A stretch of 64,000 nt of DNA. Origin: Stratiolaelaps scimitus (lineage: Eukaryota > Arthropoda > Arachnida > Mesostigmata > Laelapidae). The stretch is taken from positions 2,232,001 to 2,296,000 of the forward strand of contig JABWDB010000015.1 in NCBI GenBank assembly GCA_019614645.1, given 5' to 3'. Below the pieces are notes generated by a model. It searched no databases. It had not been told where the DNA came from and was given only the letters and a program-made list of their open reading frames with translations. Of this stretch, positions 1-13,679 are shown in pieces; position 1 is the first letter of the stretch; each line of letters opens with the position of its first letter. The position numbers and the translations under genes were made by a program.

Positions 1-2985
1 CGAACAAAAATTGTATACAGATTTACAAAAAAAAGAATATCATAAATATACGAACACCGTCGGTAGCGATATGAGTCGGTAGCTGATACTGGGATGCTCG
101 TTCAACCGAAAGTCAGTCCAAGATCGAACCGCTTGCTGACTTGCACGCAAGACTATATATATATATATATATATTGCTATTAGAGCTTGCCACAATGAGA
201 TCCGACTGTTCATCAGTTCGATCCATATCTACATATGTATTTCATAAACATACACGCGGCGGCCAGCCAGCCAGAGGCTCACCCCGCACTCCTGTCAGAT
301 TCGTTTGGAGCAACGATCGTGCGGCGGCCACGGCGGCGTCAGGACGTGCCTCAAGTAGAAAATTGACGAATAAGAGACCACCGCTAGATCTTTATCTATC
401 AATCCATTATCTTGTAGAGATATATTTTCCAAAATCAATTTGAATTCCGAACATGAATCGTTGGGGCTGATTCGTGCCGCGGAGCATTGGCCGGCGCACG
501 CCGTCCCAGAAAATCCGACCGAATTCAATTAACCCAATTTGATTTTCTGCTTTTCATGTGTGCCTTCGTTTGTGCTTGGATAACAATTTGCATATTCGTA
601 ACGAGCCGGCGATCTGTGCCGGCATCGGCTCTGCCGGCGACCGTAATCAAAATCGAACACTACTACTAATAATAATAATAATAATAAAAACAACAATAAT
701 CAGCGATCATCATGGTTATCAAAATAATACACGCATATAGCCTCTAGAGAAAACCACAAACACAACGACGCCACTTGGTCAGGTTGGCCGTCATCTCGCC
801 CATAGTCGCCCACTAGAACGATGGATGTCTCTTTCACTGAATCTGCCGAATGTTTGGCAGCGGCAGGCTTCACCAGAGGCTGCCACTGGAGCCATACAAG
901 CGATCGGCGACGACGACGACCATCGGCGGGGGTTGCAGCAGCAGCAGCAGCAGAAACGGGACGTCTCCGTAAGAACGAGCAGACTTTGTAGGGTGTCGTG
1001 CGAACGAATGCGAAGCAATGTGGAGAAGGTGTCCATGAATCAATCTTAAATTCGGGGTGAACACTTGATTGAGCGGCCGGATCCACTGATGTGAGTGATG
1101 ATCGAGCTCGTTTCGATGGGACGCGTACTCAGACGCTAATTAACGCGCTAGCAAGTGGTGTATGAGTTTGATATATAATCATATAAGGCGAACATCCGTG
1201 TAATTAAGAAAACGATATCAGATACAAATAGCTATCACTGTCAGTCAGCCAAAGCCAGGGAGGCGCAGTGGACGAGACGAACAAGCGGATCAATTAAAGT
1301 TAATATGAATGTGTGTCGCTTCAGCTCAACGGGAGGTGAACATTTGAGCAGGAATAGAAAATGACATTAAAATCGACGACACTTCACAGCCGGTGCGATT
1401 ATACGGAGAGGATAGATAAATTAATCAATCAATCATTTCGTCTGTCGTGACTGGCAATTAACGGCTACGCCATGTGCATAAAATAGCCCAATACCGCATG
1501 GCCGCGTTGATCGATGCGATGAATGTTGATTTGTCATTTTGTTGTTAGCCAACAGCAGCCAGCATTTATCCCGTTGCAACAGGATAATGAGTTGATTCAT
1601 TTGGAGGCAGCAGCATGCTGACCGTCTGTCACCGTTATCCGAGCTTATCCGAGTTAAATAGATGGCGCGTATCGCCGATATCTGCTCAGATATTGGCAGA
1701 ATAATTGCGCATAGATGACACACAAGCGGTCGATCGAACTGACTCTCGCCACAAGTGGCTGTCATCCAGAAATAATAGCCCGTAACTGTATATATACTGA
1801 CATCGAGATACGGCACCTCCTGCGGCCTCCTGTTCATTCTTGACGTGCGGCGGCGAATTGCGCCCGCCTGTTGATGACGAACAGCCGAGATGTCACGATA
1901 CCCGAACAGGTGCTCTTCTGCAGCGGCCCCGCCATATTGATCAACCGCAGTGAAAAGTGCTTTGGGTGTTGGACCTGAGGGTAGAAGTGTGTCCTGGGCG
2001 ATTGGCACCAATCCCCGAGTGGTCGATATCTGAACGACACAACAGGAAGACATCGCTTTCGTGCAGTCCCCACCTCTTAGTTAGCTCAATGAGGACAGCG
2101 AACGACAGATACCTGATGGTATCTGCGCCGACGAGCGAACGGATTGCTTCGCTATTTGATCGTAATCTTCAACGTTCGGGAGTGTTTTTACAATGTCTTC
2201 AACGTTGAACTGTTCCTTTTTTTTACACTGGGCTATGGTGTGTTAGATTAGATTATTCATATTAGTTGTCGCTGTCAATCTTTAGAGCACGTTCGTCGTC
2301 GTTGTTGAGCTGAGCTAAATATGAGAGTGAATAAATACTATAACAAACGCGTGTCCATTAAAAAAAAAAATAGATGAACCTGCTTGCTTCATGGACATGG
2401 AGTTCGATGAGAATCTAATTTACGGTGGGAAGTCAACGATTATCACTCGATTCTGGTCAGCTCTATATATGGTGTCGATTTAAAATTCGTACCACAGCAT
2501 ACGAAATCGTTCATAAATATGCTATTATGATTAATATTTATTATTCTTAATTAAAACGTTTTAATATTTACTAATTAAAATAATAAAAATGTTTTGTTAT
2601 TATATTATTATTTGTATTATGCGCCTGTGCATCTCGATCCAAGTCCACCATACGACCAGCCATGCGCGTTTTGCGAAGCTATACTGTCTTGAAAATCGAC
2701 TTCGAATTTGGTCTCCCCTATAAATCTCTGCCCTTATACGAACCACAAGCGTCAGCAGCGATAATCATCTTTGTGTATAATTGTGCGCTTCTACATTTTA
2801 AATGAACACATTCAGCGGAACTCAAACAGCTCAGATATGTCTCTGTGGTCGCGGCATTTCCATTGGCCTTAGGCAGGGCATAGGTTACAGTCCAGCCTTC
2901 CAACACCGGTCAGTTCATTTAGCATTCATCTTGTATCTTCACAACTTTTCAAATAATACCGCAACAACAGCAGACGGCAGTAGCC

Positions 2986-3018
<33 letters not shown>

Positions 3019-5049
3019 AAATCAGCGAAAGTAACACCGTCGCTTTCGGCAGCTTCAACCGCATTGCATTGTCTCTTCTATAATAGCTTAATGTCTCATT
3101 AGGGGAGAATTTCATTTGACACGTTTCACCGCCACACACACGCACACGCGCAGATACCTGGCGGGGGGTGGCCACACCATCTCGATATAATGGACCCTGC
3201 CTCAACAATAACACGTCTTTGACCTGTGGGGTCCATATATGAAGGGTTCATGACATCAGTCCGTGGTCGCTGTCGGCGCACAGCTTCTCACGGACGGCAG
3301 GGAGCGCCCGATTGAATCGACGCGCATTGTCATCCTCAGTATATCGGATATTAGAGCTGACGTTCAACGTACACCACCCACCAGACATGGTCTTGCCCTA
3401 AGCTTCCCGTAACCAGCTACCCCACAGCTGTGGCGATGCGGCTGACCTTTACTCGAATAGAGAATGAACTGAATGGATGGAACGCCGAAACTGTCCATGG
3501 GGACGATGATGAGCCGCCGATCGGATGACTGGTGCCCGGATCGAGGACCTCTGATCTCATCAGATGCGCACGTTTTTTTTTGTTGTTCTTGTTGTTGTTG
3601 TTGTTTTCGACGGGAATAGAGAATATTTCGACGTATTTTTCTTATTATTAGTCTTGTTATCGTTCTGTGCCGTCAGTTGCAGCATGTCATGCGTTAGCAG
3701 AATGGTGACACCGTTGACAGCAACGGCAACAGAGTAACCATCAATGAATGACTCGGCTTGCATCGATCGTTCGGACATTCATTGTTCTAGGTTGGGGAGC
3801 CAGCTATGCGCATAGTTGAAATGAAGACACGACCCATATTTCATTAATGGCTGCATTCATTTGTTTGACAATTTTTTTGTCCTTGTTACTCTCTGCTTCC
3901 ATTTATACTAGCTCGATTTAATCTGGACAATAGTTTGCTACCATTATATTATTATGTGTATTACGAGGTAATGTAATAATTACTGGGATGGTATAAGCGC
4001 TAGCGTTGACAGCAAACAATGGCTCTGCATAAATGCGATTGCCTGTTATTATTTCTGTTCCTAACACCGCTTCTGTGCGCGTGTTCTTTGAACATCACCA
4101 TTTGAGTATATCTGAGATGAGCGGAGCGCAATAATCAATAATGGCTTTGCGGCCGCAAATAGAGCCGAAACTCTTCCGAACGTCGATGTGCCAGTTATCC
4201 TAGCGATGCGCTTTTGCCTTGAAATGCCAGCCTGTCCAGCCTAAAGAATCACCCTCTGCTCGCAGCAAGATTATGCTATTTTCGGCGTCGCTTGATCTCC
4301 ATCTGCGCTTGCACAAGGCAGACAATAGATACGTCGATATGCACTAATTAGGAGTTCGCCAGCCCTAATGCTAATGCCCATTAATTAGCTTGGTTCGAAG
4401 TATGCTCTCACGATCATGCACTATGCATTTCTTCTGCGACTTTCCTCAGGACAAATTTGTAAGCAAGCTAACCGACAAGAGGACGTTGTTGTCAACGATA
4501 AATCGACAAGATGACAAATGAGTGTTTACCCCGAAAACTTCAAAAACGCTACCGTTGCTATCATCGAGAAAAATACCATAATACCAAGGTATCTAATTCC
4601 TGGCGCATCACTTCAGCCCCGAAGGTCGTTTACTTCGGCCAGAGCAGACTTTGAAGCCATCACCGCCAGTTGGTCAGACACTTGCCCCCGTGTTGCTATG
4701 TTCGCCAGCTCACGACCACCCCCGGCTACCCCCGGCTACCCCCGACAAGCTCAGCCGGTCGCCGATGACGGATGTCATCAGGACCCAGCGCGAAATCGCT
4801 CGCGACGGCTGGAATAAGTAGCAGTGATAATGCATCTTGAGGAAGTGCTGCGGATGCAAGCCGTTCTCATATATTCCAACATTGACTGTACCGTGTTCGA
4901 TGCCTTCATTGTTATACCGTCGTCATTACGGTGGTGTCATCGGATTTTCGCTCCTTCTTGGTCACACTTTTCCCGTCGGTGTGTGGCTTGTGGCGATTGC
5001 GGACATTTTTGGATATCGCTGCCAATCCGCCAACCCATCCGCAACATCT

Positions 5050-5080
<31 letters not shown>

Positions 5081-7541
5081 AGTATATGTGTGTATCCGAA
5101 GTCTGCGGCACTCGGACGGATCCTCGTTCCGGACAAACACCCGAAAAACGAAGTTCAACCGCAGCCAGATGCACTCACTCAGTACTCGGTATCGGGCCCA
5201 TGCAACGATCACGTTCGCATTTGGCTGCTTTCTGCAGAGAACACCATCGGGGCCGATGTCGACGGGAAGGACGAACCATTTTGATATCTCCTCCCCCTCG
5301 TACCCCCATACCTCCGAAAGTAAAAGAGACACAAAATATAGATATGTACCTACATTTGTCTTGTGAAACGTGTGCGATCTGCTTTCGCTTGGTCGCCTTC
5401 AGCTCTTCAGGATGAGATTTTGCATGCTGTATTATCGGTGTCAACGAAAAATTGACACAGCGATCACTGCAAACAGCTGCCTCCGTCGAAGCCGTAGGGT
5501 AAGGGAACATGCCACTTAGGCAATTTTCGTCAAGGTTTCCTGCAAAATCTCTAGCTGAACGACGCCTGCGGGGGGCCGACACATCAAGCTGCTGTGCTTA
5601 ATTCATTGCGGCACGCATCGTTCGTTTAAAAAATGGATCGTTTTGACGAGTTTTGTGTCTGGTACAAGCCGTCGTTCGGTGCTGGAGGCTAGAAAGCGGC
5701 TTTCGACTGGAAGAGGAAAATCTCTAGATTTTTAACTCCAGAAACGTACAATGGCGCTCAGTGTAAAATATCTAATAGGGTGATAGTGGTCAAGGACAAT
5801 TTATAATGGGTCGACCTACCTACGTCGTTATCGTAACCTGCTATATGGTACCTGAATGCTTTCCACAGTGACTAACAGACATGGATATCGCATCTGAGTG
5901 TCGGAGTTCTTCAACAAGAAGGTTAAACATCTACTCCGTGTGGTCATATATGCATCGATACTAATGTTTCGATCTAACAAAGTAAATAAATTAATAGATG
6001 CCTTAATCTCAAGTACGGCGGTCGCCTTCGAGTTCCGAGACCTGTCTGCAGCCCCAAATTGGCCCACTGATTGCGGGCGCATGCTCCGCAAAGCGCAAAC
6101 CCCTGCGGTAGAGAAGCAGCGCAGGGGGTACAAATGACTACAATGCTGCAAACTGGAGAACAGGAACACCCCACCAACTCCTAGGTTACACCATCAGCGC
6201 CACGACACTCCAGAACTAGTTGAGGTTACAGTTGCACTTCAAACCCGACGCTCTTCGATGAGTTAGCAGCACACGCTGTTCCCGCCCTCGATAATCGACC
6301 TTACACGAAACATTAGATGGCAGCCAGCCGTCCGCTCCCATTAAACAGGCGTGTCAGCGTATTTCCCAACATTACAACAGAAGTTTTCCTTTTTAATTTA
6401 TTGTGACATCGTAACACCGAGAAGACCCCCCCCCCTATCTTCTCCATCTTCTTCAACAACTTCTTCTGCTGTTGTTACTGCTGTTGTTGATACTTAATTG
6501 AAGTATAATAAACGTATAATGTGTTTCTGCTCGTGTAGAGGCGCACATACACGCATATCCTGTGTACGCAGCCGAATCGTAGAAGCAATTAAATTGAAGA
6601 TAAATTTCCACGATACACGTCGCTTCCCTTGACACCACGAACGAGGTAAGGACAACAAAAAAATAGAGCTTCAACAGCGAACAGAGCAGACCGGCCCCAG
6701 TTCGCTATTGAGGGTCTTTCGCGAGGGTCTGGGACCCGTGCGATTTTCTTTCCTCGCGAAGGGAAAACTCGTTTTCTGAATACAAAAAAAACTTTGTTTT
6801 TTATTGTGCTGCTAGAAGCGCGCGTTCGTCAAACGACCTCCTCGTGTCGTTCGTGCTAATAAATTGACGGTGCCACATCGCGGCATGTCTATTTCTACTG
6901 AATTAACAAACTAACTCGTACCTACTAAATCTGCCTGATCGGTAGACACAATATATGAGGATTCTAATTAATGCTGGAGGCGGTTGTTGGAAAATTAGCG
7001 TTTTGCCTTTTCCCTAAACGAAAGAATGGACCATGAACAGGTCGTAAATGGCAAGTGATTGTCGGTGGGCCACTTATTGAGTTTCCATGTTGCGCCGATG
7101 CGCATTCATCTCCACAACATCGTCAGACAAACCCCTTCCTCGGAAGTTCCTACCGGGCAGTGTCGTTCACAAGTGACGGACAGCTAAATCACCGCGACGT
7201 CCGTCTAATCAGGTAGCGTTCAGGGGTTAAAGAAGATCAGCGCTTTGTTTTGGCGATTGGAGCTTCATCTTCAGCTTTCTTCCTCGCTGACAAAAAACCG
7301 CCACGCACTCATCGGACAACCAATGGCGAGACAGTGAAATCTCACAGGCGTAGTACTGGGTGACCCATAAAAGCAGCAAACTGTGGTCCCATTACGTACT
7401 GTCAATAACAAAACAGATCGAAACCCAGATAAACGTGGACCGCTTTACCGAGCATAACTTCCCATGTTCGAGGCCACCACTGAGGTGAATGGACACCCAA
7501 TAGACACCGCTGTTAAATCTATTCTTTGAACATAAGACACT
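1..7541. other. No gene recognised; mixed sequence with microsatellites
   Basis: Both strands hold only short open frames without recognisable protein features. Visible are TA tracts (154-174, 2986-3018, 5052-5081), an (AAT)n run at 667-688, a (CAG)n run near 937-953, a (TTG)n stretch near 3582-3607, and a tandem CGGCTACCCCC near 4728-4745. An AT-rich patch lies at about 2520-2620. Nothing here supports a coding exon. Confidence 0.6.
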
Positions 7542-7566
7542 GTATAATATAATAATAATGGTGATG

Positions 7567-7598
<32 letters not shown>

Positions 7599-7599
7599 C
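7542..7599. repeat. (AAT)n / (ATG)n microsatellite
   Basis: An AAT-based run interrupted by GGTGATGAT. It produces a spurious Ile-rich open frame on the minus strand. Confidence 0.9.
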
Positions 7600-9400
7600 A
7601 TATCATTTAATTGACAAATCTGCTAGTACGAGACCGTATCGGTTTGCATGTGCTTCGTTCCGTGAGACTCCAAATGAACGCCTTATAGATACAAGACGTT
7701 AGCGTTGCCCCTTCCCCATAAGCATATATAAGTGTCGATTATGCTTTGTTTTGTTTGTAGCATGCGATAATTTAATCAGTCAGCCAGTACTTGTGGCTGT
7801 CCGAAAGCATACTTCCACTCAAAAGTAGCAAAAACACCAACCATCACAGCAAAATGTTGACATGTGGGAGGCCCATTTGCCTGTCACTATTCCTCGCGGC
7901 GATGGTGTCTCTCTGGCAGAGAAGGAGAGATAAGCCTCATTTGCAATTCAGGCGGATTAGACATCTAATACTCGCTGTAGACACATGCTTCGCTAAGCAC
8001 TTAAAGTTTGATAGGGGCGAGACAAACGGGCTCCGGTGAACGGGCCCTTCAAGAGGAACGATGGCTGAACCAAAGAACCAAAAAAAAATACACGACACTC
8101 AACATAATAATTTGCTTCATCGACGTACCGAAAGCATTCGACGTCGGAGTCATATCTGTCTGTGGCAGTTGCGAGACCGAAATCATCTCGACACCATCTC
8201 GCCGAGAGATTATCATACAGATATTGTCGATTTAGCAAATAATTGCATTGCCATTCTTGTAATCTGTTTTGTATGCGTGCTTGCGCGCCTGTTCTGCTGC
8301 CGCTCCAGTTATCCAGCTTGCTGGTTACGTTGCTGCTGTTGCCGATATCGTGCTGGCAATAGCGTGCTGATCAAGCGTCAACATCAGGCAAGTCGTCGAC
8401 GCGAGACGAAATGAATGAACTCCGTGAAACACCCATTAGCTTTTGCTTGTTTTCTAGCTGCGATCGGATCTGATCTTCTGAAGCGGTCTCTGGGGGCAGC
8501 CATCTCCATCGACGATCACATGTTTCCCGCATCCAGCAACAGAACTTCTACCAGCAGCAGCAGTGGCAGCACAATGTCCTATTATTTGCCAATGTCCTAC
8601 CGCCAGTTGAGCAAATGTCGTTGGTAAGCTGTACGCCTCTCGAGCCGTAAGTACGTACACGCGAGTAAATTTATTACCACCGTCATACCCACCCCCCATT
8701 CGCTCAAATCTGAGCGGATGTCAGCGAGCGGCAGAAGCGACGTCGCGAAAATGAGAAATTTTCGCCGTTCGCAACTATATTTCTATGCGCTAAAGATATA
8801 GACAGATGTATGCGTATGGGCGCACCAAGTGAATAATAACTACACGCATCTGATTCGTTATTCAAATGCTACCCATAAAATCCTCGTACAATTACCGGCG
8901 AAGAAGGAAAAAAATCGCAACACGACAAGAAGAATCGCCGTGTGCCGTACAACAAAATGACAAATCCTGTATTCGACTTACGTGACGAAATGTCCATGGC
9001 ATTTTTCCGCCTTTTGTTCGAGTGTACAAATGTATCATTATTATTATTATTATTATTATTAATGTTTCGAAAAGAACTACCGATCTGTGCAGCTTGGTCA
9101 GCGCGTTGCATCGCTAACGTCGTCCGCCAAATATGTCGATCAGCGATTCCCCCGGGGGGGGCAGCGCCCACTTCTCATTGGCGTTCGCGCGGACGCCATA
9201 CCAAGAGTGGTGGCATGCCGCACGGTAAGCAGTGACATGCCGTGAGTAAGCGCAACATAACATGGCCATAGATGTTGTGAAATCTGGTGGACACAGTCTC
9301 AACCTCTTCCCCCCGTCCCGGGATCAGCTTCGGCGAGAGATGCTTCTGTAAACAGCGTCCACGGTGCGTGCAACGTTGAACTTCGGAGCCTCTTCGTCAT
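7600..9400. other. No gene recognised; contains (ATT)n at 9033-9062
   Basis: Apart from the possible reverse-transcriptase scrap at 8104-8142 and the (ATT)n run at 9033-9062, I see no conserved protein, RNA gene or repeat family. A poly-C run CCCCCGGGGGGG lies near 9151-9161. Confidence 0.5.
8104..8142 (+). pseudogene. Possible scrap of a LINE reverse transcriptase (motif A)
   Basis: The frame encodes IIICFIDVPKAFD, which resembles the first catalytic Asp motif of non-LTR reverse transcriptases (F-I-D-x-x-K-A-F-D). Flanking translation does not continue the similarity and the open frame stops at 8235. Either a tiny decayed fragment or chance. Confidence 0.3.
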
Positions 9401-10569
9401 TGCGCGTGCGTTCGATGTCGCCTCGCCGGGCCGGGTTCGATATTTCATTTCGAATCGCGCGCCGCCTTGCTTGTATCAACAAGCAGAAATAGATTGTCTC
9501 TCAGATACGGAGAGGCATTTGTCGATTTGTCTTTCGGAGCCGGCGGAGACACCGTTACCGCCACCGGTAACATACGGTAGCCGCATGCAATTTTCATTTG
9601 AAGGTTTCATCTTCGGTTGACCGACCGACCGAACAACCCCGTACACACACGCGTACGAGTTCACATTGATTCAATTGACGACGGCGACGGCGACGAGAAG
9701 CGTAACACGGTTTTATTTCGTTAAACTCTGCTGCACATACCCACACACAGCCTAAGTGTGGACACGCACCGAGGCGTGACGCCGCTACGGGATGCGTGTT
9801 TGTGTGTAGATAAATGTCTTCCAGCTGCGTAAATCTCTATGCAAACATGCGAGTAAGAAGATCAGTGTAACGGCGGCTGCGGCGGAGGCGGCAACAACAA
9901 CAGCAACAAAAGCAACAATAATTAAATAAGAAGACAGTGTAAACAGGAGGGGAACGAATCAATTCGACTGATTCAGCTGACCACCGCCAGCTGCACCCGG
10001 GGGCGCCGCTGCTTCGGGGGGCCCACGGGGTTGATTGACGATTGGCGATTCTATCGGCCGCGTCCGCCGCCCGCCTCCGTTGTGGCGTACCGTGTGTGGA
10101 GCAGCAGAACGCCGTGCTTCGGTTGAACTGAACCGTTGCTGCTGTCATTGGTGCCACCGGACAGGCGGAATCTGTCGTCGCAGCGGGATTGCGGCCGGCA
10201 CATCTGTGATTTCGGTGCTTCTGCAGTGCTGAAATCCGAAGTCTGAATGAATATCAGTCATCGGTGGCTCTTGTAGCGAGGCTGAGAGCTGCGTTAAGCA
10301 AGCCGTCAATGATAGACGTGGAAGCGGCGGCGGCGGTGGCGGCGGCAGCGCCGGCAAACGTGGTGGACACCATCGCCGAGTGGGACACCATCACCGAGTG
10401 GGACACCACAATCGTCGTTCAGGGGTCCGTTTTTCGTGAGTTTGATTTGATGGGCGCCACCGCACAACCGCTGCTACCGCTGGCGCCAAGCGCGGCAAAA
10501 CGTGTTCATCTATAGGGTGACGAACGTCCGACACGTTTCTCCCACGGGCTGGCTGGCTGACCGGCCAGA

Positions 10570-11457
10570 TTGACGGGCATACTGTTGCCAGAGAGTGTGC
10601 GCGCGCACCGCGGCAGACACTGTGGCCTTCGTCGACGACGAACTCTACTTATGCCATCTTCCAACAGCGATGACAACGCCGTTGTTGATAATGATGATCA
10701 TGATACGGACGACGCTGGAGCTGTTGATGCGGCCGAATATCTTAGCACTAAGAATTTCCTCGCCGCACGCACAAATTCCGGCAACACACGATCATTCTGG
10801 TGGCATGCCCTGATGCAGCCGTTGCGGGCAGCAGTCCGTTCCGGCAGGCGATGTCTACCAATGGTTCGCCTGAAGGATTTCTGTGTTCGGCGTCGTGTGC
10901 TACACTGCTGTCGCGTTTGTGCGTTTGCGTGGCGCGAACGACATGCGCCAGTGCGGAGACATATGGTCGATATGCACCTTTGCGCCCCCCCCCCCCCCCC
11001 ATCCTCTATTGACGCGGCTGTCGACGGCTGTCAACAACTCGACAAGCTCAAGCGTCGCTCCGGGCCGGCAACTCGTCGGACACCAGCGCAGACGTCAAGC
11101 GTCGAGCAACGGGATGAAGGGAGCGGACCGAGAATTGTTACGGCGGTTGTGTCGAGGACGAAGAGGGCGAGCGAATGGTTTCTGTTCGTTATTGTTTTAT
11201 CATGCATTCGTGCTGCTGCGGCACAGAATGACGCTGGCGTTCAGACTCGTCGGGGTGACCACCAGAAAATGTCCACATCCGTCCGCACCGCTACAAAGTC
11301 ATGGCTGGTACACAGAGCTGGAGAAATAGCCGATAGAAACGAGGTAACAGATCACGTTTGTCTGTTGAGACGAAAGCGTTTGCTGACAACGGCGACGACC
11401 GCCGCCGCTCATACGATTGTGTTCTTATATAACGGTGAATTCGGTAACGTTGGGTGA
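10570..11457 (+). CDS. Long open frame of 295 codons, unrecognised
   Basis: The frame from 10570 to 11457 is unusually long for non-coding DNA. It contains an acidic patch (DDHDTDDAGAVDAAEYL), a Pro run from a poly-C tract and basic stretches, with no domain or membrane segment I know. It lies in a GC-rich block where stop codons are scarce, so it may be chance or part of an untranslated region. No splice context or homologue supports it. Confidence 0.12.
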   Translation: MTGILLPESVRAHRGRHCGLRRRRTLLMPSSNSDDNAVVDNDDHDTDDAGAVDAAEYLSTKNFLAARTNSGNTRSFWWHALMQPLRAAVRSGRRCLPMVRLKDFCVRRRVLHCCRVCAFAWRERHAPVRRHMVDMHLCAPPPPPSSIDAAVDGCQQLDKLKRRSGPATRRTPAQTSSVEQRDEGSGPRIVTAVVSRTKRASEWFLFVIVLSCIRAAAAQNDAGVQTRRGDHQKMSTSVRTATKSWLVHRAGEIADRNEVTDHVCLLRRKRLLTTATTAAAHTIVFLYNGEFGNVG

Positions 11458-13603
11458 CGCCGTTGTGGGCGCTGGCGTTCGAAGGACGACAAGCGTGGCC
11501 GCGAAACATGAGCTTCATGAGTGCTAATGACACGCAGGTGCGGAAGTAGAAGGTGTGGTCAAAGGCAGGTCGAATGTGTACACAGGAGCGTTAGCCGTTG
11601 AAGGGAACAGCCGGGTGACAAGAAACACTATAGGAGGTGAGGGCGCTCACGTGCTAGCAATGGGACATGGCATGCGTGGATTTGAGTCCGTCCGTGACTG
11701 TAATTTATCACCGTCGAAAAATGGTAAGTCGAGTATGACCGATAAGGCCGGGCCAGAGAAGGCCGAAAAATAGGAACAAGTCAATGAATAGCAAGTCAAT
11801 GCTCGTGCCCAACGCTCCAATTGTCCTCGCATCTGTCCCTTCTCTTCGAACAGGCCCTTGAAGAAGCGCTGCCGAAGCAGTGCCACCGAGACCTGCGATA
11901 GCTGAATGTTAGCTATGGCAAATGATAAAACTGAACCAGTTTTAATCCAGAATAAACAAATTGGTCCGGGATCCGGGATCAAGAGAGATCTATCTTTTGC
12001 TTGCGTAAATTCGTTATAGTTTTCGGGAGTATCATTGCTATCGTTTGCCTAGCGCAGAGCGAATGTCAAATGAGGGTTGGTGAACCCACGAAGCGACAGA
12101 GCGCCACTTTTTCTTGACAACTTACACACACACACACACAAACAAACAAACAATTTGCTTTCGGCTGACCACTCCCCAATGGCAGAGCTATGCCCAACGC
12201 AAGTTATGACCACCGGACGGTGGTAGCCAGGCCCTGAACTCTCCGAAGCTCCCTATATTTTTAGTTGGCCCTGCTAATTAGCGTTTCTAGTATGACACTC
12301 ATTGTCAGCATACATACGCGTGTCAATGTGAGTAAAGGGTTTCTCTCCCACCATCTATATTGAACCATCACTCTGATATGAAACAAACATTCGATCGTCT
12401 TCCCGGCTCAGTGGTGTGCACATGTTGCGTCGCTCGTGATCGGCGACCAGCCACGATTCCAGGTGGTGCCGTTTTTTTTTTGTGGCGGTGGCGCGGCCAC
12501 TGGGTCGAATTAATGCGAAAGTAGTTCCGAGACATGGCCCAAGTATCAACAGCCCTAGGGTTCAAAAAAAAAAGGTGTCACTGCTAATGGCACTGCTGTT
12601 AATCTCAATATCGATAGATAGATAGATAAATATAGATAAGAATGTATGTATGCATGCATAAATGCGGCGCACAACGGCTGAGCGGACGATGCCGTCGCGT
12701 CTTGAAGAGCTAGATGCATTCGCGTGTCTCCGCTGTTTGTCACGAATGACGAATTTTGCCTCTTCAGCGATTTCAGCTGTAGAAAGGCAGCATCTATCGG
12801 TCGAGCTGGATCGACAATCGTCGAGCTTCCACAAGTCCGGTTCCACGATGAATCGCCATTCAAACGAGTGAGTCGTCATCGATCTCAATATGATCATATT
12901 GTATATTATCGGTTGCTGTTCGTCCCAGACACTATGATTTCGGTTGGACGTCGTCGTCGTGAATATCACAACAGCGACGATGCTCGTGAGGACGACGCGG
13001 CCGATGTGTGATCTGCTGATGAATGCTCACCAGCAGCAGCGGTGATATGGTACTTCTTCGACTTGTGTGGAAGGACATCAATTTCGGCGCACTTTTTGCG
13101 TCTTGATTGGCGGCGTCAATAGTCGTCGGGTTATCTCCAGAAAGATGCAGCCAGCGCGGGTACGAGCCACGAGCGGGGGCCCGGCAGATTGGAGCATCGC
13201 CGGCTCGACGACAGACAAGCGGGGCCACGAACGCCGAACGAGACCGTCCCACTCCACCAGGCTGCTCTCGGAGTTCGATTGCGGGATCGGTGTTGAGAGA
13301 TATCGAGGGCATGCATTATAAACGCCGCGCGAGGCGCATAAGTGCCACAGCGGGAACAGACTCAAGGGTGGGGGGGCGGTGGGGTGCAACCCGTACAGTT
13401 CTATCGTAGTTGCACAACCCTCGTTCTCCGATATAGGTAGCAGAGGCGAGCGCATGGAGCAGGCGTCGTCAGCTGGCAGGAAAGAAAAACAGAGCCAAAA
13501 AAAGTGAGGATTCTGACTGAGGGATCGACATCGTCGATTACCGAAAGAGGAGGAGGAGGAACAGCGTCCTGTATCGATTTTCCTCGATGTTCGATCTATT
13601 TAT

Positions 13604-13606
<3 letters not shown>

Positions 13607-13640
<34 letters not shown>

Positions 13641-13679
13641 GCCCGAAAAGTATATATATATATAATATATATATATATG
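13607..13679. repeat. Twin (TA)n tracts
   Basis: Two TA tracts (13607-13634 and 13651-13679) separated by 16 bp of unique sequence. Confidence 0.95.

Noticed and set aside
667..688. Telomere-like or CRISPR-like array among the short tandem repeats
   Set aside because: The tandem repeats are di- and trinucleotide microsatellites or one 27-bp minisatellite without spacers; no TTAGG-type array is seen.
2939..3214. Hydrophobic or Tyr-Ile repeats resembling membrane segments in several frames
   Set aside because: The YIYIYI stretches come from (TA)n microsatellites, not from proteins.
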